From NCBI GenBank assembly GCA_016293925.1, contig JAEDCX010000017.1:1-34531 (forward strand): DNA of 34,531 nucleotides. The letters are read 5' to 3'. Positions within the stretch are counted from its first letter, which is position 1. Each line of letters begins with the position of its first letter. Origin of the DNA: Lachnospiraceae bacterium (GTDB lineage Bacteria; Bacillota; Clostridia; Lachnospirales; Lachnospiraceae). Below are positions 22,898 to 31,236 of this stretch, one piece after another. Both the position numbers and the translations under genes were made by a program. The notes below the pieces were generated by a model. That model was given only the letters and a program-made list of their open reading frames with translations. It searched no databases and had not been told where the DNA came from.

Positions 22898-23887
22898 TCA
22901 ATATTCAATCTGCTCCACATATACGCCGAAATCATCCGGAATCGGTACACCGCAGTCCAGCGCAAAGATGCGCTCCAGCATCATCCGCCCTACATTGTGC
23001 CTGAAATGGCTGGTTTCATACCAGTAGAAGTTATCGGTGGTGATACTGTTATATCCGGAGAAATCCCAGTAAGAAGTAATCTCCATCAACTGTTCCTTGG
23101 CCTTATTGGTGATATCCTCATGAAGGGCATAGGTGGCATGATGCACCGGATTAAAGAATAGTATCACTTCGATCTTATTCTCCCGACACAGGTTCAGAAT
23201 CTGTCGGATGTCTTCGATGGTTTCGTCCACTCTGTCCTTCTGGTAAAAATCAATGGGTTTGTTATAGGCCGGACTGTTCTTGATCGTTTCCCAGTTCGCT
23301 TCGACATATTCGTCGTTGCCGTAGGTGATCCCCGTATTCCACAGATCATCCAGCATCAGATAGTACGGATCCTGCCGGATCATGCTCTGAACGGTCCGGA
23401 AATTGTACACATCAAAGGGATTTTTCAAGATATAATATTTCATTTTCTGAAACCAGTCCAACTGACTGTATCGAAGCCGCAGCAGATCGTGGGCATGGGA
23501 TTCCGGATCTATGGTAAAGGAAAACTCATCCAGCCCCAGAAGCACCATATCGATCTGTACTCCGTTTTTCAGAAATGTCTGAATGGTGTCCAGCCAGTCC
23601 GCCGGAATGCCCTCCGAATAGCACATATTGTACAGGGAGGTTTCTTCTATGAAGTCGGTTTCAATGTGACCTACCTTGGAAGATCCGAAAAGAAAGGACT
23701 GATATTTTTCTTTGTTGTCCAGCACATATTTGGTCTTCACGTAATTCTTGTTCGGCTCCAGAACCTGTTTCTCATAATCCGAGCGGAAAATTCCATAGGC
23801 ATCCAGCCGGTAATTGATCAGTGCGGTAAAGGTCAGCATCCCCGCCACCAGAGCCAACAGGACGCGGAAATACGTTTTTTCTCTCAT
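22898..23887 (-). CDS. SGNH/DltD-like membrane-anchored partner of the MBOAT acyltransferase
   Basis: The 329-residue protein has one N-terminal transmembrane helix (about 7-25) and an extracytoplasmic domain of SGNH-hydrolase type. S70 in FLFGSSKVGHIE is the probable nucleophile and H294 in YETSHFRHNVG the catalytic His. The acid position three residues before it is Glu (E291) rather than the usual Asp. FFNPVHH (244-250) resembles a further conserved block. Such proteins work beside MBOAT O-acyltransferases (DltD with DltB, AlgX/J with AlgI), accepting acyl groups for surface polymers. The ATG is 9 nt after the MBOAT stop, with AGGAGG ahead. The acceptor polymer is unknown. Confidence 0.72.
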   Translation of the reverse strand: MREKTYFRVLLALVAGMLTFTALINYRLDAYGIFRSDYEKQVLEPNKNYVKTKYVLDNKEKYQSFLFGSSKVGHIETDFIEETSLYNMCYSEGIPADWLDTIQTFLKNGVQIDMVLLGLDEFSFTIDPESHAHDLLRLRYSQLDWFQKMKYYILKNPFDVYNFRTVQSMIRQDPYYLMLDDLWNTGITYGNDEYVEANWETIKNSPAYNKPIDFYQKDRVDETIEDIRQILNLCRENKIEVILFFNPVHHATYALHEDITNKAKEQLMEITSYWDFSGYNSITTDNFYWYETSHFRHNVGRMMLERIFALDCGVPIPDDFGVYVEQIEY

Positions 23888-23896
23888 ATCCACCTC

Positions 23897-25267
23897 CTAG
23901 AAATTAAAATACAGAGACGAAGTAACGTCTACCGTAGAGATCATGTAGACACACAGCATGAAAACCACAGCCGTCAGTATCAGCACGGGAACAGACCGTT
24001 TCCGACTGCGCATGATACGTGTTGCATTGGGCATCAGAAAAGCCACGATACATCCGACAAACAGAATTGCAACCGCCAGTGTATCTGTCATCGGAAAATG
24101 CTTTGCAATCCGCCGGGTGAATTCCGGACTGATCAGCACATTGGCACTGGAGAAATCAATCAGCCCCCGTAAAACCACCTGCGCCTGTTCCAGGCTGTCC
24201 GCCCGGAAGAAAATCCAGCACACATTCACGAATACAAAGGTCAGCGCGATCCCGATCGGTTTCGGCAGTTTACTGCTGATTCCCTTGGTCAGTTCATCCA
24301 GTACCATGGCAAGTCCGTGCAAAGTTCCCCAGATCAGAAAGGTCCATCCGAAGCCATGCCACAGTCCGCTTACAAGAAATACCGCCATGATATTCACACA
24401 GGTTCTCACACGCCCCCTCCGGTTGCCGCCCAGCGGGATGTAGATATATTTTGTGAGAAACCCGGTCAGCGTCATGTGCCAGCGTTTCCAGAAATCCCGG
24501 ATATTGACCGCCTGATAGGGACTGTTGAAGTTTTCCGGCAGATGGATTCCGAACAGTTTCCCCAGGCCGATGGCAATGTCACAGTAGCCGCTGAAGTCAA
24601 AATACAGCTGCATGGAATAGGCAATACTGGTAATCCACGCCTCCCAGATGGTAAGCCGTGACATAGCAAATCCGGTATTCGCCAGGGAAGCGATCAGATC
24701 CGCCAGAAATACTTTTTTGACAAGTCCCATCGTCAGCCGGAGGAAACCGTCATTCATCTGACAATAGCGGGCTTCCGCAGAGAACCCGGAACGATTCTGA
24801 TTGTTCTGCACGAACCGGTGGGGATTCACAATGGGTCCTTCCGCCAGTTTCGCGAAAAACAGGATCGACAGCGCATAATCCAGGAAAGGAAGCTCTCTCT
24901 CCCCCCGATACCGGTCTATCAGATAGGCAAGCTGCGAAAAGGTATAGAAAGACAGTCCCAATGGTGCATACACGCCGCCGGACAGAATTTTGAAACAGAC
25001 AAGCACCGCAGCATTCAGGGCAATGCCCAGCAATAACACAAGCTTTTTGTACGCCTTCTTTCCCAGGCAGTAATTCACAGCAATACCGGTCAGGATGGTC
25101 AGTGTGCAGATCCATCCTGCCGATACGGTGAATCCTACCGAAAGAAGGGCTAGATATGCTCGCAATATTCTTTTCTCTTCCGTGCGGTCCAGCCTGTTTG
25201 CAATCCAGTACAGGAATGCAGCCGCAGGCAGGAAAAAGATCAGAAAATTGTAAGTATGAAATGTCAT
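23897..25267 (-). CDS. MBOAT-family membrane O-acyltransferase (AlgI/DltB-like)
   Basis: The 456-residue protein has about ten hydrophobic segments and the MBOAT signature. LYFDFSGYCDIAIGLGKLFG (221-240) and the cytoplasmic NIRDFWKRWHMTLTGFL (H264) are followed by VSGLWHGFGW with H304, the invariant His. This family passes acyl groups, commonly acetyl, across the membrane to polysaccharides or teichoic acids. It follows mnmA by 18 nt and is followed by an SGNH partner after 9 nt. There are no dltA or dltC genes here, so acetylation of a cell-surface glycan is more likely than D-alanylation. GGGAG lies 7 nt before the ATG. Confidence 0.9.
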   Translation of the reverse strand: MTFHTYNFLIFFLPAAAFLYWIANRLDRTEEKRILRAYLALLSVGFTVSAGWICTLTILTGIAVNYCLGKKAYKKLVLLLGIALNAAVLVCFKILSGGVYAPLGLSFYTFSQLAYLIDRYRGERELPFLDYALSILFFAKLAEGPIVNPHRFVQNNQNRSGFSAEARYCQMNDGFLRLTMGLVKKVFLADLIASLANTGFAMSRLTIWEAWITSIAYSMQLYFDFSGYCDIAIGLGKLFGIHLPENFNSPYQAVNIRDFWKRWHMTLTGFLTKYIYIPLGGNRRGRVRTCVNIMAVFLVSGLWHGFGWTFLIWGTLHGLAMVLDELTKGISSKLPKPIGIALTFVFVNVCWIFFRADSLEQAQVVLRGLIDFSSANVLISPEFTRRIAKHFPMTDTLAVAILFVGCIVAFLMPNATRIMRSRKRSVPVLILTAVVFMLCVYMISTVDVTSSLYFNF

Positions 25268-25285
25268 TCCGTAACTCCCGTTCCC

Positions 25286-26332
25286 TTATTGAATCAATCC
25301 TCCGCCCAGAATACATCCGTCCGCGTAGAATACGGCAGCCTGTCCCGGCGTGATCGCCCGTACCGGCTCCTCAAAGGTGCACCCGACCATTCCGTCTTCC
25401 GCAGGATAAATCGTACACATCGTCCCTTTATGGGCGTATCGGATTTTCCCAAGACACCGCACCGGTTCCGTCAGTTGTTCCAAGCCCATGGGATTGTAAT
25501 CCCGCACCCGGAATTGTGTGGTGTAGAGATCTGCATCACTGCCAATGTGAACCTGCCGTTTCACCGGATCGATTGCCGTAACGTATACATGCTCTCCCAT
25601 GGCAAGTCCCAGTCCCCTTCTCTGCCCGATGGTATAATGGATGATCCCTTCGTGCTGTCCCAGAACCCTGCCTTCCCTGTCCACGAAATCTCCGCCCACC
25701 GGGATTCGATCTCCGGCTTCCTTTGCAATCAATGCGGCATAATCACGTCCCTCTGTAAAGCATATGTCCTGGCTGTCCTTTTTAGAAGCAACCGGCAGTC
25801 CTGCCCGCATCGCAATGGCGCGAACCTCTTCTTTCTCATAATCGCCTAAGGGCATCATGGTTCTGCGAAGCTGTTCCTGCGTCAGATTATACAACGCATA
25901 GGTCTGATCCTTTTTGTCCGTTTCTGCATGCGAAACGGTATATCTTCCGTTCGGCAGCTGCCTAATCTTCGCATAATGCCCGGTAGCAACCCGGTCTGCC
26001 TGTATCTCATTGGCAGCGGTAAGCAATGCATCCCACTTAATCATCCGGTTGCACATATTGCAGGGATTCGGTGTTCTGCCCTGCAGATACTCCTCCGTGA
26101 AATACCGGATCACCTGATCCCGAAATCGTTCCCGGTAATCCAGAATCATATGACGAATCCCCAGATGCTCCGCAATGCGCCCGGCATCCATCACCGCCTC
26201 ATCATCCTGTATCTCACCGCTCTGACGGACCCACATGGTCACTCCGGTCACCTCATATCCCTGTTCCTGTAACAGATATGCCGTAACGGCGGAATCCACT
26301 CCGCCGGATAATCCAACCACTACTTTTTTCAT
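25286..26332 (-). CDS. mnmA: tRNA-specific 2-thiouridylase MnmA
   Basis: The 348-residue enzyme thiolates U34 of certain tRNAs using ATP and persulfide sulfur. The P-loop SGGVDS is at 9-14. The catalytic cysteines are C94 in NPCNMCNR and C191 in DSQDICF. GHYAK and TIGQRRGLG are further family signatures, and a beta-barrel C-terminal domain follows. A GTG three codons upstream is in frame, but AAGGG 8 nt before the ATG supports 26332. It is the first gene of an operon with the MBOAT and SGNH genes, which share no evident function with it. Confidence 0.96.
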   Translation of the reverse strand: MKKVVVGLSGGVDSAVTAYLLQEQGYEVTGVTMWVRQSGEIQDDEAVMDAGRIAEHLGIRHMILDYRERFRDQVIRYFTEEYLQGRTPNPCNMCNRMIKWDALLTAANEIQADRVATGHYAKIRQLPNGRYTVSHAETDKKDQTYALYNLTQEQLRRTMMPLGDYEKEEVRAIAMRAGLPVASKKDSQDICFTEGRDYAALIAKEAGDRIPVGGDFVDREGRVLGQHEGIIHYTIGQRRGLGLAMGEHVYVTAIDPVKRQVHIGSDADLYTTQFRVRDYNPMGLEQLTEPVRCLGKIRYAHKGTMCTIYPAEDGMVGCTFEEPVRAITPGQAAVFYADGCILGGGLIQ

Positions 26333-26416
26333 CCAAGTCACCCTTTCCGTCTCCGCCGGCAGATCCGTTCCAATGTGGCAGAAACCTCCGGAAATCTCCT
26401 TCTATCATATACTAAT

Positions 26417-26469
26417 CTGACGGTTTTATAAAGTATCAATCCGTAATTTTCATAATATCCTGACGGTTT
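26417..26469. repeat. direct repeat CTGACGGTTT in the mnmA/flippase divergent gap
   Basis: The 10-mer CTGACGGTTT occurs at 26417-26426 and 26460-26469, 43 bp apart, close to four helical turns. The gap separates the divergent mnmA operon and the SpoVB-like gene, so the copies could be sites for one regulator of both. CATAATAT at 26451-26458 between the copies faintly resembles a sporulation-sigma -10. No convincing sigma-A promoter was found on either strand here. Confidence 0.35.
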
Positions 26470-26497
26470 CACGCATAGAATTCTAAAAAAACATTTT

Positions 26498-27859
26498 ATG
26501 CGCAAACATCCATTTCTGACCGGCACCATCATACTGACCGCAGCCGGAATCATCACGAGATTCATCGGTTTCTACTTTCGTATTTTTCTGTCCAGGACGT
26601 TTTCGGACGCGGACATCGGAATCTATCAGCTTACCATGCCAGTTATGTCCGTGGTATATGCACTGACAGCAGCCTCCTACCAGACCGTCATTTCCAAATT
26701 CACCGCTGAAAATTATGCCCGTGGAGAATATGGCAGGGCACACAGAATGTTCCTTACGGCCACCGCCGTATCTGTTCTGTCTGCCCTGCTTGCCGGCATT
26801 CTGGTGATCCGGTTCCGGCATATCATTGCCGGTTCCGTTCTCCATGCGCCAAAAACCGCTCCCATTCTCTATGTGCTCGGTTTCTCTTTTCCCTTCAGCA
26901 GTCTGCATACCTGCATCAACGGGTTCTATTACGGCAGACAGAAAACAATGGTTCCTGCCCTCTCCCAGCTGATCGAACAGACTGTCAGAGTCCTGACGGT
27001 CTGTCTGATGGCAGCTTATGCTGCCGGGCATGCCGGACAGCTTACCCTGACCGGTGCCATGTCCGGTATTATTTCCGGAGAGCTGTTTGCCAGTCTGTTT
27101 GTCATCCTGTTTCTCCCCCGTCTGACGGTAGGCTTCCGGACATGGAAGCGATATATTACCGGTACCGTCTCCTGTTTGTATACGGATCTGTTCCGTATGC
27201 TGACCCCCCTGACGCTGAACCGGATCTTCTTAAGTATGATGAATGCGGCAGAGACCATTCTCTTACCGGTTGTTCTGAAGCAAAACGGTCTGTCCGCCGA
27301 CAGTGCCCTGGCAACCTACGGAGTCCTCACGGGCATGGCAATGCCGGTCATCCTGTTTCCCTCCGCCGTTCCTTCCTCCGCAGCAACCCTGCTCCTGCCC
27401 AAGGTGTCTGACATGAACAAGAAGCCTGACGTATCCATCGCGCCTCTCGTCCGCCGCGCCCTGGCTTATTCCCTAATCTACGGCATTCTGTGTATGTTTA
27501 TCTGTATTCTGTTCGGTCCCCTCATCGGCACCGGCTTTTTTCACAGTCCTTCCGCAGGAATTTACATCCGTTCCCTCAGCATCCTATGTCCCTTCCTGTA
27601 CACCGGAATCACTCTGCTGAGCATTCTTCACGGCCTTGGCGAGACCATGTCACCGTTTCTGTGCAATCTGGCAGCATTATCCATCCGGATTCTGTGTACC
27701 ATGCTTTTCGTTCCCCGTTACGGAATCACGGCATACCGCATGATTCTGACCGGTTACAGCATCCTCACATGTATACTTTATTATCTTGCCTTGCATCCAT
27801 TCATGCGCTATAATAAGCAGGATAAAAAAAGCCGAAAGGCAGATAGGAAGTACATATGA
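26498..27859 (+). CDS. SpoVB/MurJ-like lipid-linked oligosaccharide flippase (MATE/PST superfamily)
   Basis: The 453-residue protein has about 12-14 hydrophobic segments and the polysaccharide-transport fold. The N-terminal TAAGIITRFIGFYFRIFLSR and GIYQLTMPVM, then SKFTAENYARGEYGRA, match the SpoVB and YtgP-like branch, whose members move lipid-linked peptidoglycan or spore-cortex precursors. An in-frame stop lies just upstream, so the ATG at 26498 must be the start, yet no Shine-Dalgarno is visible: the preceding bases are A/T-rich. Its last codons overlap the DAHP synthase start by ATGA. Sporulation use is inferred from family, not shown. Confidence 0.85.
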   Translation: MRKHPFLTGTIILTAAGIITRFIGFYFRIFLSRTFSDADIGIYQLTMPVMSVVYALTAASYQTVISKFTAENYARGEYGRAHRMFLTATAVSVLSALLAGILVIRFRHIIAGSVLHAPKTAPILYVLGFSFPFSSLHTCINGFYYGRQKTMVPALSQLIEQTVRVLTVCLMAAYAAGHAGQLTLTGAMSGIISGELFASLFVILFLPRLTVGFRTWKRYITGTVSCLYTDLFRMLTPLTLNRIFLSMMNAAETILLPVVLKQNGLSADSALATYGVLTGMAMPVILFPSAVPSSAATLLLPKVSDMNKKPDVSIAPLVRRALAYSLIYGILCMFICILFGPLIGTGFFHSPSAGIYIRSLSILCPFLYTGITLLSILHGLGETMSPFLCNLAALSIRILCTMLFVPRYGITAYRMILTGYSILTCILYYLALHPFMRYNKQDKKSRKADRKYI

Positions 27860-28887
27860 GTTTCAATTATATCATGAAATTGCCGACTCCCGAGGAGATC
27901 CGTGCCCAGTATCCCCTCTCTCCCCGGTTGCAGGCATTGAAAAAAGAAAGGGACGAAGAAATCGCGGCCATTATCCGTGGAGAGTCCCATAAATTTCTGG
28001 TCATCATCGGTCCCTGCTCTGCAGACAAGGAAGATTCTGTTTGTGACTACATCAGCAGGCTGGCCAGAGTCAACGAGAAGGTCAAAGATAAGCTTGTTCT
28101 GGTTCCCAGAATCTATACCAACAAGCCAAGAACGACCGGTGACGGCTATAAGGGCATTGTTCACCAGCCGGATCCCAACAGCCAGAAAGAAGATTTCCTG
28201 CTGGGACTGATTGCCATGCGCAAAATGCATCTGAGGGCAATTGAAGAAAGCGGACTGACTCCTGCCGACGAGATGCTCTACCCCGAGAACTGGGGCTATG
28301 TGGAGGATATTCTCTCCTATGTTGCCATTGGTGCACGGAGTGTGGAGGATCAGCAGCACAGACTGACCGTCAGCGGTTTCGACGTGGCCAGCGGAATGAA
28401 GAATCCGACCAGCGGAGATTTCTCCGTTATGCTGAACTCCGTATATGCAGCCCAGCAGCCCCATTCTTTCATCTATCGTGGCTATGAGGTATCCACACCC
28501 GGCAATCCTCTTGCCCATACGGTGTTACGCGGTGCCGTCAGCAAGCACGGAAACAGTACTGCCAATTACCACTATGAAGATCTGAACCGTCTGATGGAGA
28601 TGTATTCCGAGCGGGATCTGCTGAATCCTGCCTGCATTATTGATTCCAATCACAATAACTCCAACAAGCAGTTCAAACAGCAGATTCGTATTGTGAAGGA
28701 AGTAATGCACTCCCGGAAGTTGAATCCCGATATTCACAATCTGGTCAAGGGCGTTATGATCGAAAGCTACATTGAAGAAGGGTGCCAGAAAGTCTCCGAA
28801 GGAATCTATGGCAAATCCATTACTGATCCCTGTCTGGGCTGGGAAGACAGCGAACGGCTGATCTACGACATTGCGGAGTACGAATAA
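27856..28887 (+). CDS. 3-deoxy-7-phosphoheptulonate synthase (DAHP synthase, class I AroFGH type)
   Basis: The 343-residue enzyme condenses phosphoenolpyruvate and erythrose 4-phosphate, the first step of the shikimate pathway. Class I features are VIIGPCSADKED near residue 50, PRIYTNKPRTTGDGYKG (about 84-101), the IGARSVEDQQHR block, VSGFDVASGMKNPTSGD and a late VKGVMIESYIEEGCQ. It is of the AroF/G/H kind, usually feedback-inhibited by an aromatic amino acid, but the effector cannot be read here. AGGA lies before the ATG, which overlaps the flippase stop by 4 nt, so the two are coupled. A terminator follows. Confidence 0.95.
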   Translation: MSFNYIMKLPTPEEIRAQYPLSPRLQALKKERDEEIAAIIRGESHKFLVIIGPCSADKEDSVCDYISRLARVNEKVKDKLVLVPRIYTNKPRTTGDGYKGIVHQPDPNSQKEDFLLGLIAMRKMHLRAIEESGLTPADEMLYPENWGYVEDILSYVAIGARSVEDQQHRLTVSGFDVASGMKNPTSGDFSVMLNSVYAAQQPHSFIYRGYEVSTPGNPLAHTVLRGAVSKHGNSTANYHYEDLNRLMEMYSERDLLNPACIIDSNHNNSNKQFKQQIRIVKEVMHSRKLNPDIHNLVKGVMIESYIEEGCQKVSEGIYGKSITDPCLGWEDSERLIYDIAEYE

Positions 28888-28958
28888 AAGTAACCGGATT
28901 TCCGACAGATTTCTCATCAGCAATCTTTCTGTACCAAATCAAAAAACAACACAAAAAG

Positions 28959-28983
28959 GGCGGCGTTCTTCAGGAACACCGCC
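28959..28983. terminator. bidirectional terminator between aroFGH-type gene and xerD
   Basis: GGCGGCGTTC pairs with GAACACCGCC over a 5-nt loop with one mismatch. On the minus strand the stem is followed by CTTTTTG, a good terminator for xerD. On the plus strand TTACTTT follows, weaker but usable for the DAHP synthase gene. The two genes converge here. Confidence 0.75.
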
Positions 28984-29024
28984 TTACTTTATGAATCCTT
29001 ATCACATCTGTATGTTTCTTTGCC

Positions 29025-29912
29025 CTATCCTCTCGGATGGGTCTTGGCATATACCTCCCGAAGCCTCTTGTGATTCAGGTTGGCATAGATCTGTGTTGTG
29101 GAGATATCACTGTGTCCCAGCATCTCCTGAACGCTTCTCAGATCCGCTCCATTTTCCACCAGATGTGCCGCAAAAGAATGTCTCAGGGTATGGGGAGTAA
29201 TATCCGCCTCTATCCCTGCTTTTTTCGCATAATGTTTGATTAGTTTCCAAAATCCCTGTCTGCTCATGGGTTGTCCGGAACAGTTCACAAACAGGACATC
29301 CGACAGTTCCCCCTCCATCATGGCCTCTCTTGCCTGATCGATATAGCGAACCATGGCCTGTTTCGCCACATTGCCAAAGGGAACAACCCGTTCCTTATTG
29401 CCGTCTCTGCACATGATGAAATTCATGCCGATATTTACGTCCGTAATCTTCAGGGAGATCAGTTCCGTAACCCTGATTCCCGTTGCGTACAGCAGCTCCA
29501 GCATCGCCTTATCCCGGATCTCCTTCAGGGAATCTCCGGAGGGCTGCTCCAGCAGCCGCACAACCTCCTGGGTCGACATTATCTCCGGCAGCTTCTTCTC
29601 GATCTTCGGGGATCGTAATACTGCCGATACGTCTTCCGTCACAATTCCTTCTCTCAACATATAATGATAAAGTGCTTTGACCGAGGCAACATTTCTGGAT
29701 ATCGTGGCAGCGGAAAAATGATTTTCCTCAAGGTAGGACATATATCCTTCCAGATGTGCTTCCCTGACATCCGCAAAGCTGGTTACACCATGAGCAGTCA
29801 GATAATCGCACACTTTCCCCAAATCTCTCTTATATGAGAGTTCCGTATTCACAGATGCTTTTTTTACATCATGAATATACTGAATAAAACCTTCCACTAC
29901 CTTTTGCATCAT
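29025..29912 (-). CDS. xerD: site-specific tyrosine recombinase XerD
   Basis: The 295-residue protein has an N-terminal SAM-like DNA-binding domain (about 1-90) and a tyrosine recombinase domain with all catalytic residues: R147 in ATGIRVTEL, K173, H241 and R244 in HTLRHSFAAH, H267 in LGHS and Y276 in IYANLNH. XerD resolves chromosome dimers at dif with XerC. The length and the gene neighbourhood (Nudix, SpoIIM-like, XerD) favour the housekeeping enzyme over a mobile-element integrase. GTGAGG lies 9 nt before the ATG at 29912; an ATG follows directly as second codon. It has its own promoter. Confidence 0.93.
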   Translation of the reverse strand: MMQKVVEGFIQYIHDVKKASVNTELSYKRDLGKVCDYLTAHGVTSFADVREAHLEGYMSYLEENHFSAATISRNVASVKALYHYMLREGIVTEDVSAVLRSPKIEKKLPEIMSTQEVVRLLEQPSGDSLKEIRDKAMLELLYATGIRVTELISLKITDVNIGMNFIMCRDGNKERVVPFGNVAKQAMVRYIDQAREAMMEGELSDVLFVNCSGQPMSRQGFWKLIKHYAKKAGIEADITPHTLRHSFAAHLVENGADLRSVQEMLGHSDISTTQIYANLNHKRLREVYAKTHPRG

Positions 29913-29983
29913 TATTGTAAACCTCACCCCGCATAACACGAAGACACATTGATCCCATGCATTATGTCACCTTATCAGTTTAC

Positions 29984-30012
29984 ATTATATACAGAACACC
30001 CCCGAAAAGCAA
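29984..30012 (-). promoter_or_regulatory. sigma-A-type promoter of xerD
   Basis: On the minus strand -35 TTGCTT (30012-30007, weak) and a perfect -10 TATAAT (29989-29984) are 17 nt apart. The predicted start is near 29977, giving a leader of about 65 nt. The neighbouring A/T-rich stretch up to the SpoIIM-like gene holds only a weak hairpin and no firm terminator. Confidence 0.6.
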
Positions 30013-30109
30013 TCGAAAAAATGTCGGAAAATGCCACAAAATCTATATTCTCCGCTCCCTACACAACATATCGGAAGCCACTTTTTTATGTCTACCATAT
30101 GTTGAATGG

Positions 30110-30652
30110 TCATCTTTTCAGATGGGTAAAAAACAGTTGTAATAGAAAAGAATTAACATAACATTCCGTCAATACGCCGATTCCCCAGAGCAACGCACCA
30201 CGTCGGAACCGACGATTCAGAAGCGCTGCACCCATCGGAATATAGGCAATCATATGCGGAAACTGAATCAGGATATGCAGCAGAATCCCTTTCCCTCCCG
30301 CTGTAATGAACCACCTGACGACGCCGCAGCCCTCTATAATCCCCAGTAGCAGTTTGGATGCAGACCGAATCCCCGGTCCCCTGCACCGTCCGGCCGCCCA
30401 TGCCAGACACAGAGCCAGTCCGCCCCGGAACACAACCAGATAGCCCAGAAGCCGACCCTGTCTCCATTCAACCATCCCCTGCTCACACAGGTATTCATAC
30501 ATTCTTGGCCAGTCACCGACACATCTCTCCGGTGGAATACCAATCTGTTGCAGCAGAAATATGGCAACCGCAAGAAGCCCCCCTGTTCCCAGAAAGGCAA
30601 TATAAAAGAGAGAAAAGTAAGAAAATGGGCTCTTTTTCATACGCATCTCCAT
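30110..30652 (-). CDS. SpoIIM-like (DUF95) integral membrane protein
   Basis: The 180-residue protein has about four to five hydrophobic segments. The stretch GGKGILLHILIQFPHMIAYI resembles the GIL...PQNLLIIP region of SpoIIM, the stage II sporulation protein needed with SpoIID and SpoIIP for engulfment. The location between a Nudix ADP-ribose hydrolase and xerD is that of spoIIM in Bacillus, which strengthens the assignment; similarity itself is distant. Several starts are possible: ATG 30652 has GGAGAG 7 nt upstream, and ATG codons at 30646 and 30640 are in frame. It is 44 nt downstream of the Nudix gene. Confidence 0.6.
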   Translation of the reverse strand: MEMRMKKSPFSYFSLFYIAFLGTGGLLAVAIFLLQQIGIPPERCVGDWPRMYEYLCEQGMVEWRQGRLLGYLVVFRGGLALCLAWAAGRCRGPGIRSASKLLLGIIEGCGVVRWFITAGGKGILLHILIQFPHMIAYIPMGAALLNRRFRRGALLWGIGVLTECYVNSFLLQLFFTHLKR

Positions 30653-30696
30653 TACCAGTCTCTCCAATATATGTTTGATGATGCTTTCTCATTCCA

Positions 30697-31236
30697 TCAC
30701 GGTCTTCTGAATTTGGTATCATATGCCAGCAATCCCGAGACGGTCTTGCCATCCTCAATCTTACCGGTGTAGATCATATCCAGAAGTTCATCCATGCTAT
30801 ACTCATACACATCGATATATTCATCCTCATCCAGATTCTGATGGGATTTCTGAAGATTTCTCGCAACATAAATATCAATCTTCTCGTTGCAGAACGCCAC
30901 CGTGGTCCGAATCGTGATCAGAAGTTCCACCTCTGTGCTCCGATAACCGGTTTCCTCCTCCAGTTCGCGGATTGCCGCATCCCGGGTGGGTTCTTCTGCG
31001 CCGTTCAGCCCCCCGGCAGGAATCTCCAGCGTTTCCCGGTCCAGGGCATTTCGATACTGCCTTACCATCAGTATTTTCCCCTCATCTGTGACCGGAATCA
31101 CCGCCGCAGCACCCTTATGCTGAATGAAATCCCATTGCACCACATTGCCGTTCGGCACCTTGACAGTATCCTTGTAATAGTCAATAATCGCACCCTTCTG
31201 CACCAGATCTCTGGACAAACGTTCAAATCGTTCCAT
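30697..31236 (-). CDS. Nudix hydrolase, ADP-ribose pyrophosphatase (NudF type)
   Basis: The 179-residue protein carries a complete Nudix box, G76-x5-E82-x7-R90-E91-L92-x-E94-E95-x-G97-Y98, preceded by VRQYRNALDRETLEIPAGG, the usual lead-in of ADP-ribose pyrophosphatases. It probably hydrolyses ADP-ribose to AMP and ribose 5-phosphate. The ATG follows the GGDEF gene's stop directly, and the AGGAG lies within the end of that gene, so translation of the two is coupled. The pairing of a Nudix enzyme with a PAS-GGDEF protein is of interest. Confidence 0.92.
   Translation of the reverse strand: MERFERLSRDLVQKGAIIDYYKDTVKVPNGNVVQWDFIQHKGAAAVIPVTDEGKILMVRQYRNALDRETLEIPAGGLNGAEEPTRDAAIRELEEETGYRSTEVELLITIRTTVAFCNEKIDIYVARNLQKSHQNLDEDEYIDVYEYSMDELLDMIYTGKIEDGKTVSGLLAYDTKFRRP

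Noticed and set aside
24750..25316. Minus-strand 188-codon frame
   Set aside because: It is an alternative frame within the MBOAT gene, with no membrane pattern or motif.
26338..26420. Sigma-A promoter for mnmA around TATGAT at 26402-26407
   Set aside because: No -35 sequence at acceptable spacing was found; the resemblance is to the -10 alone.
29025..29912. Tyrosine recombinase as sign of a mobile element
   Set aside because: The length and gene neighbourhood match chromosomal XerD; no attachment repeats, excisionase or phage genes are nearby.
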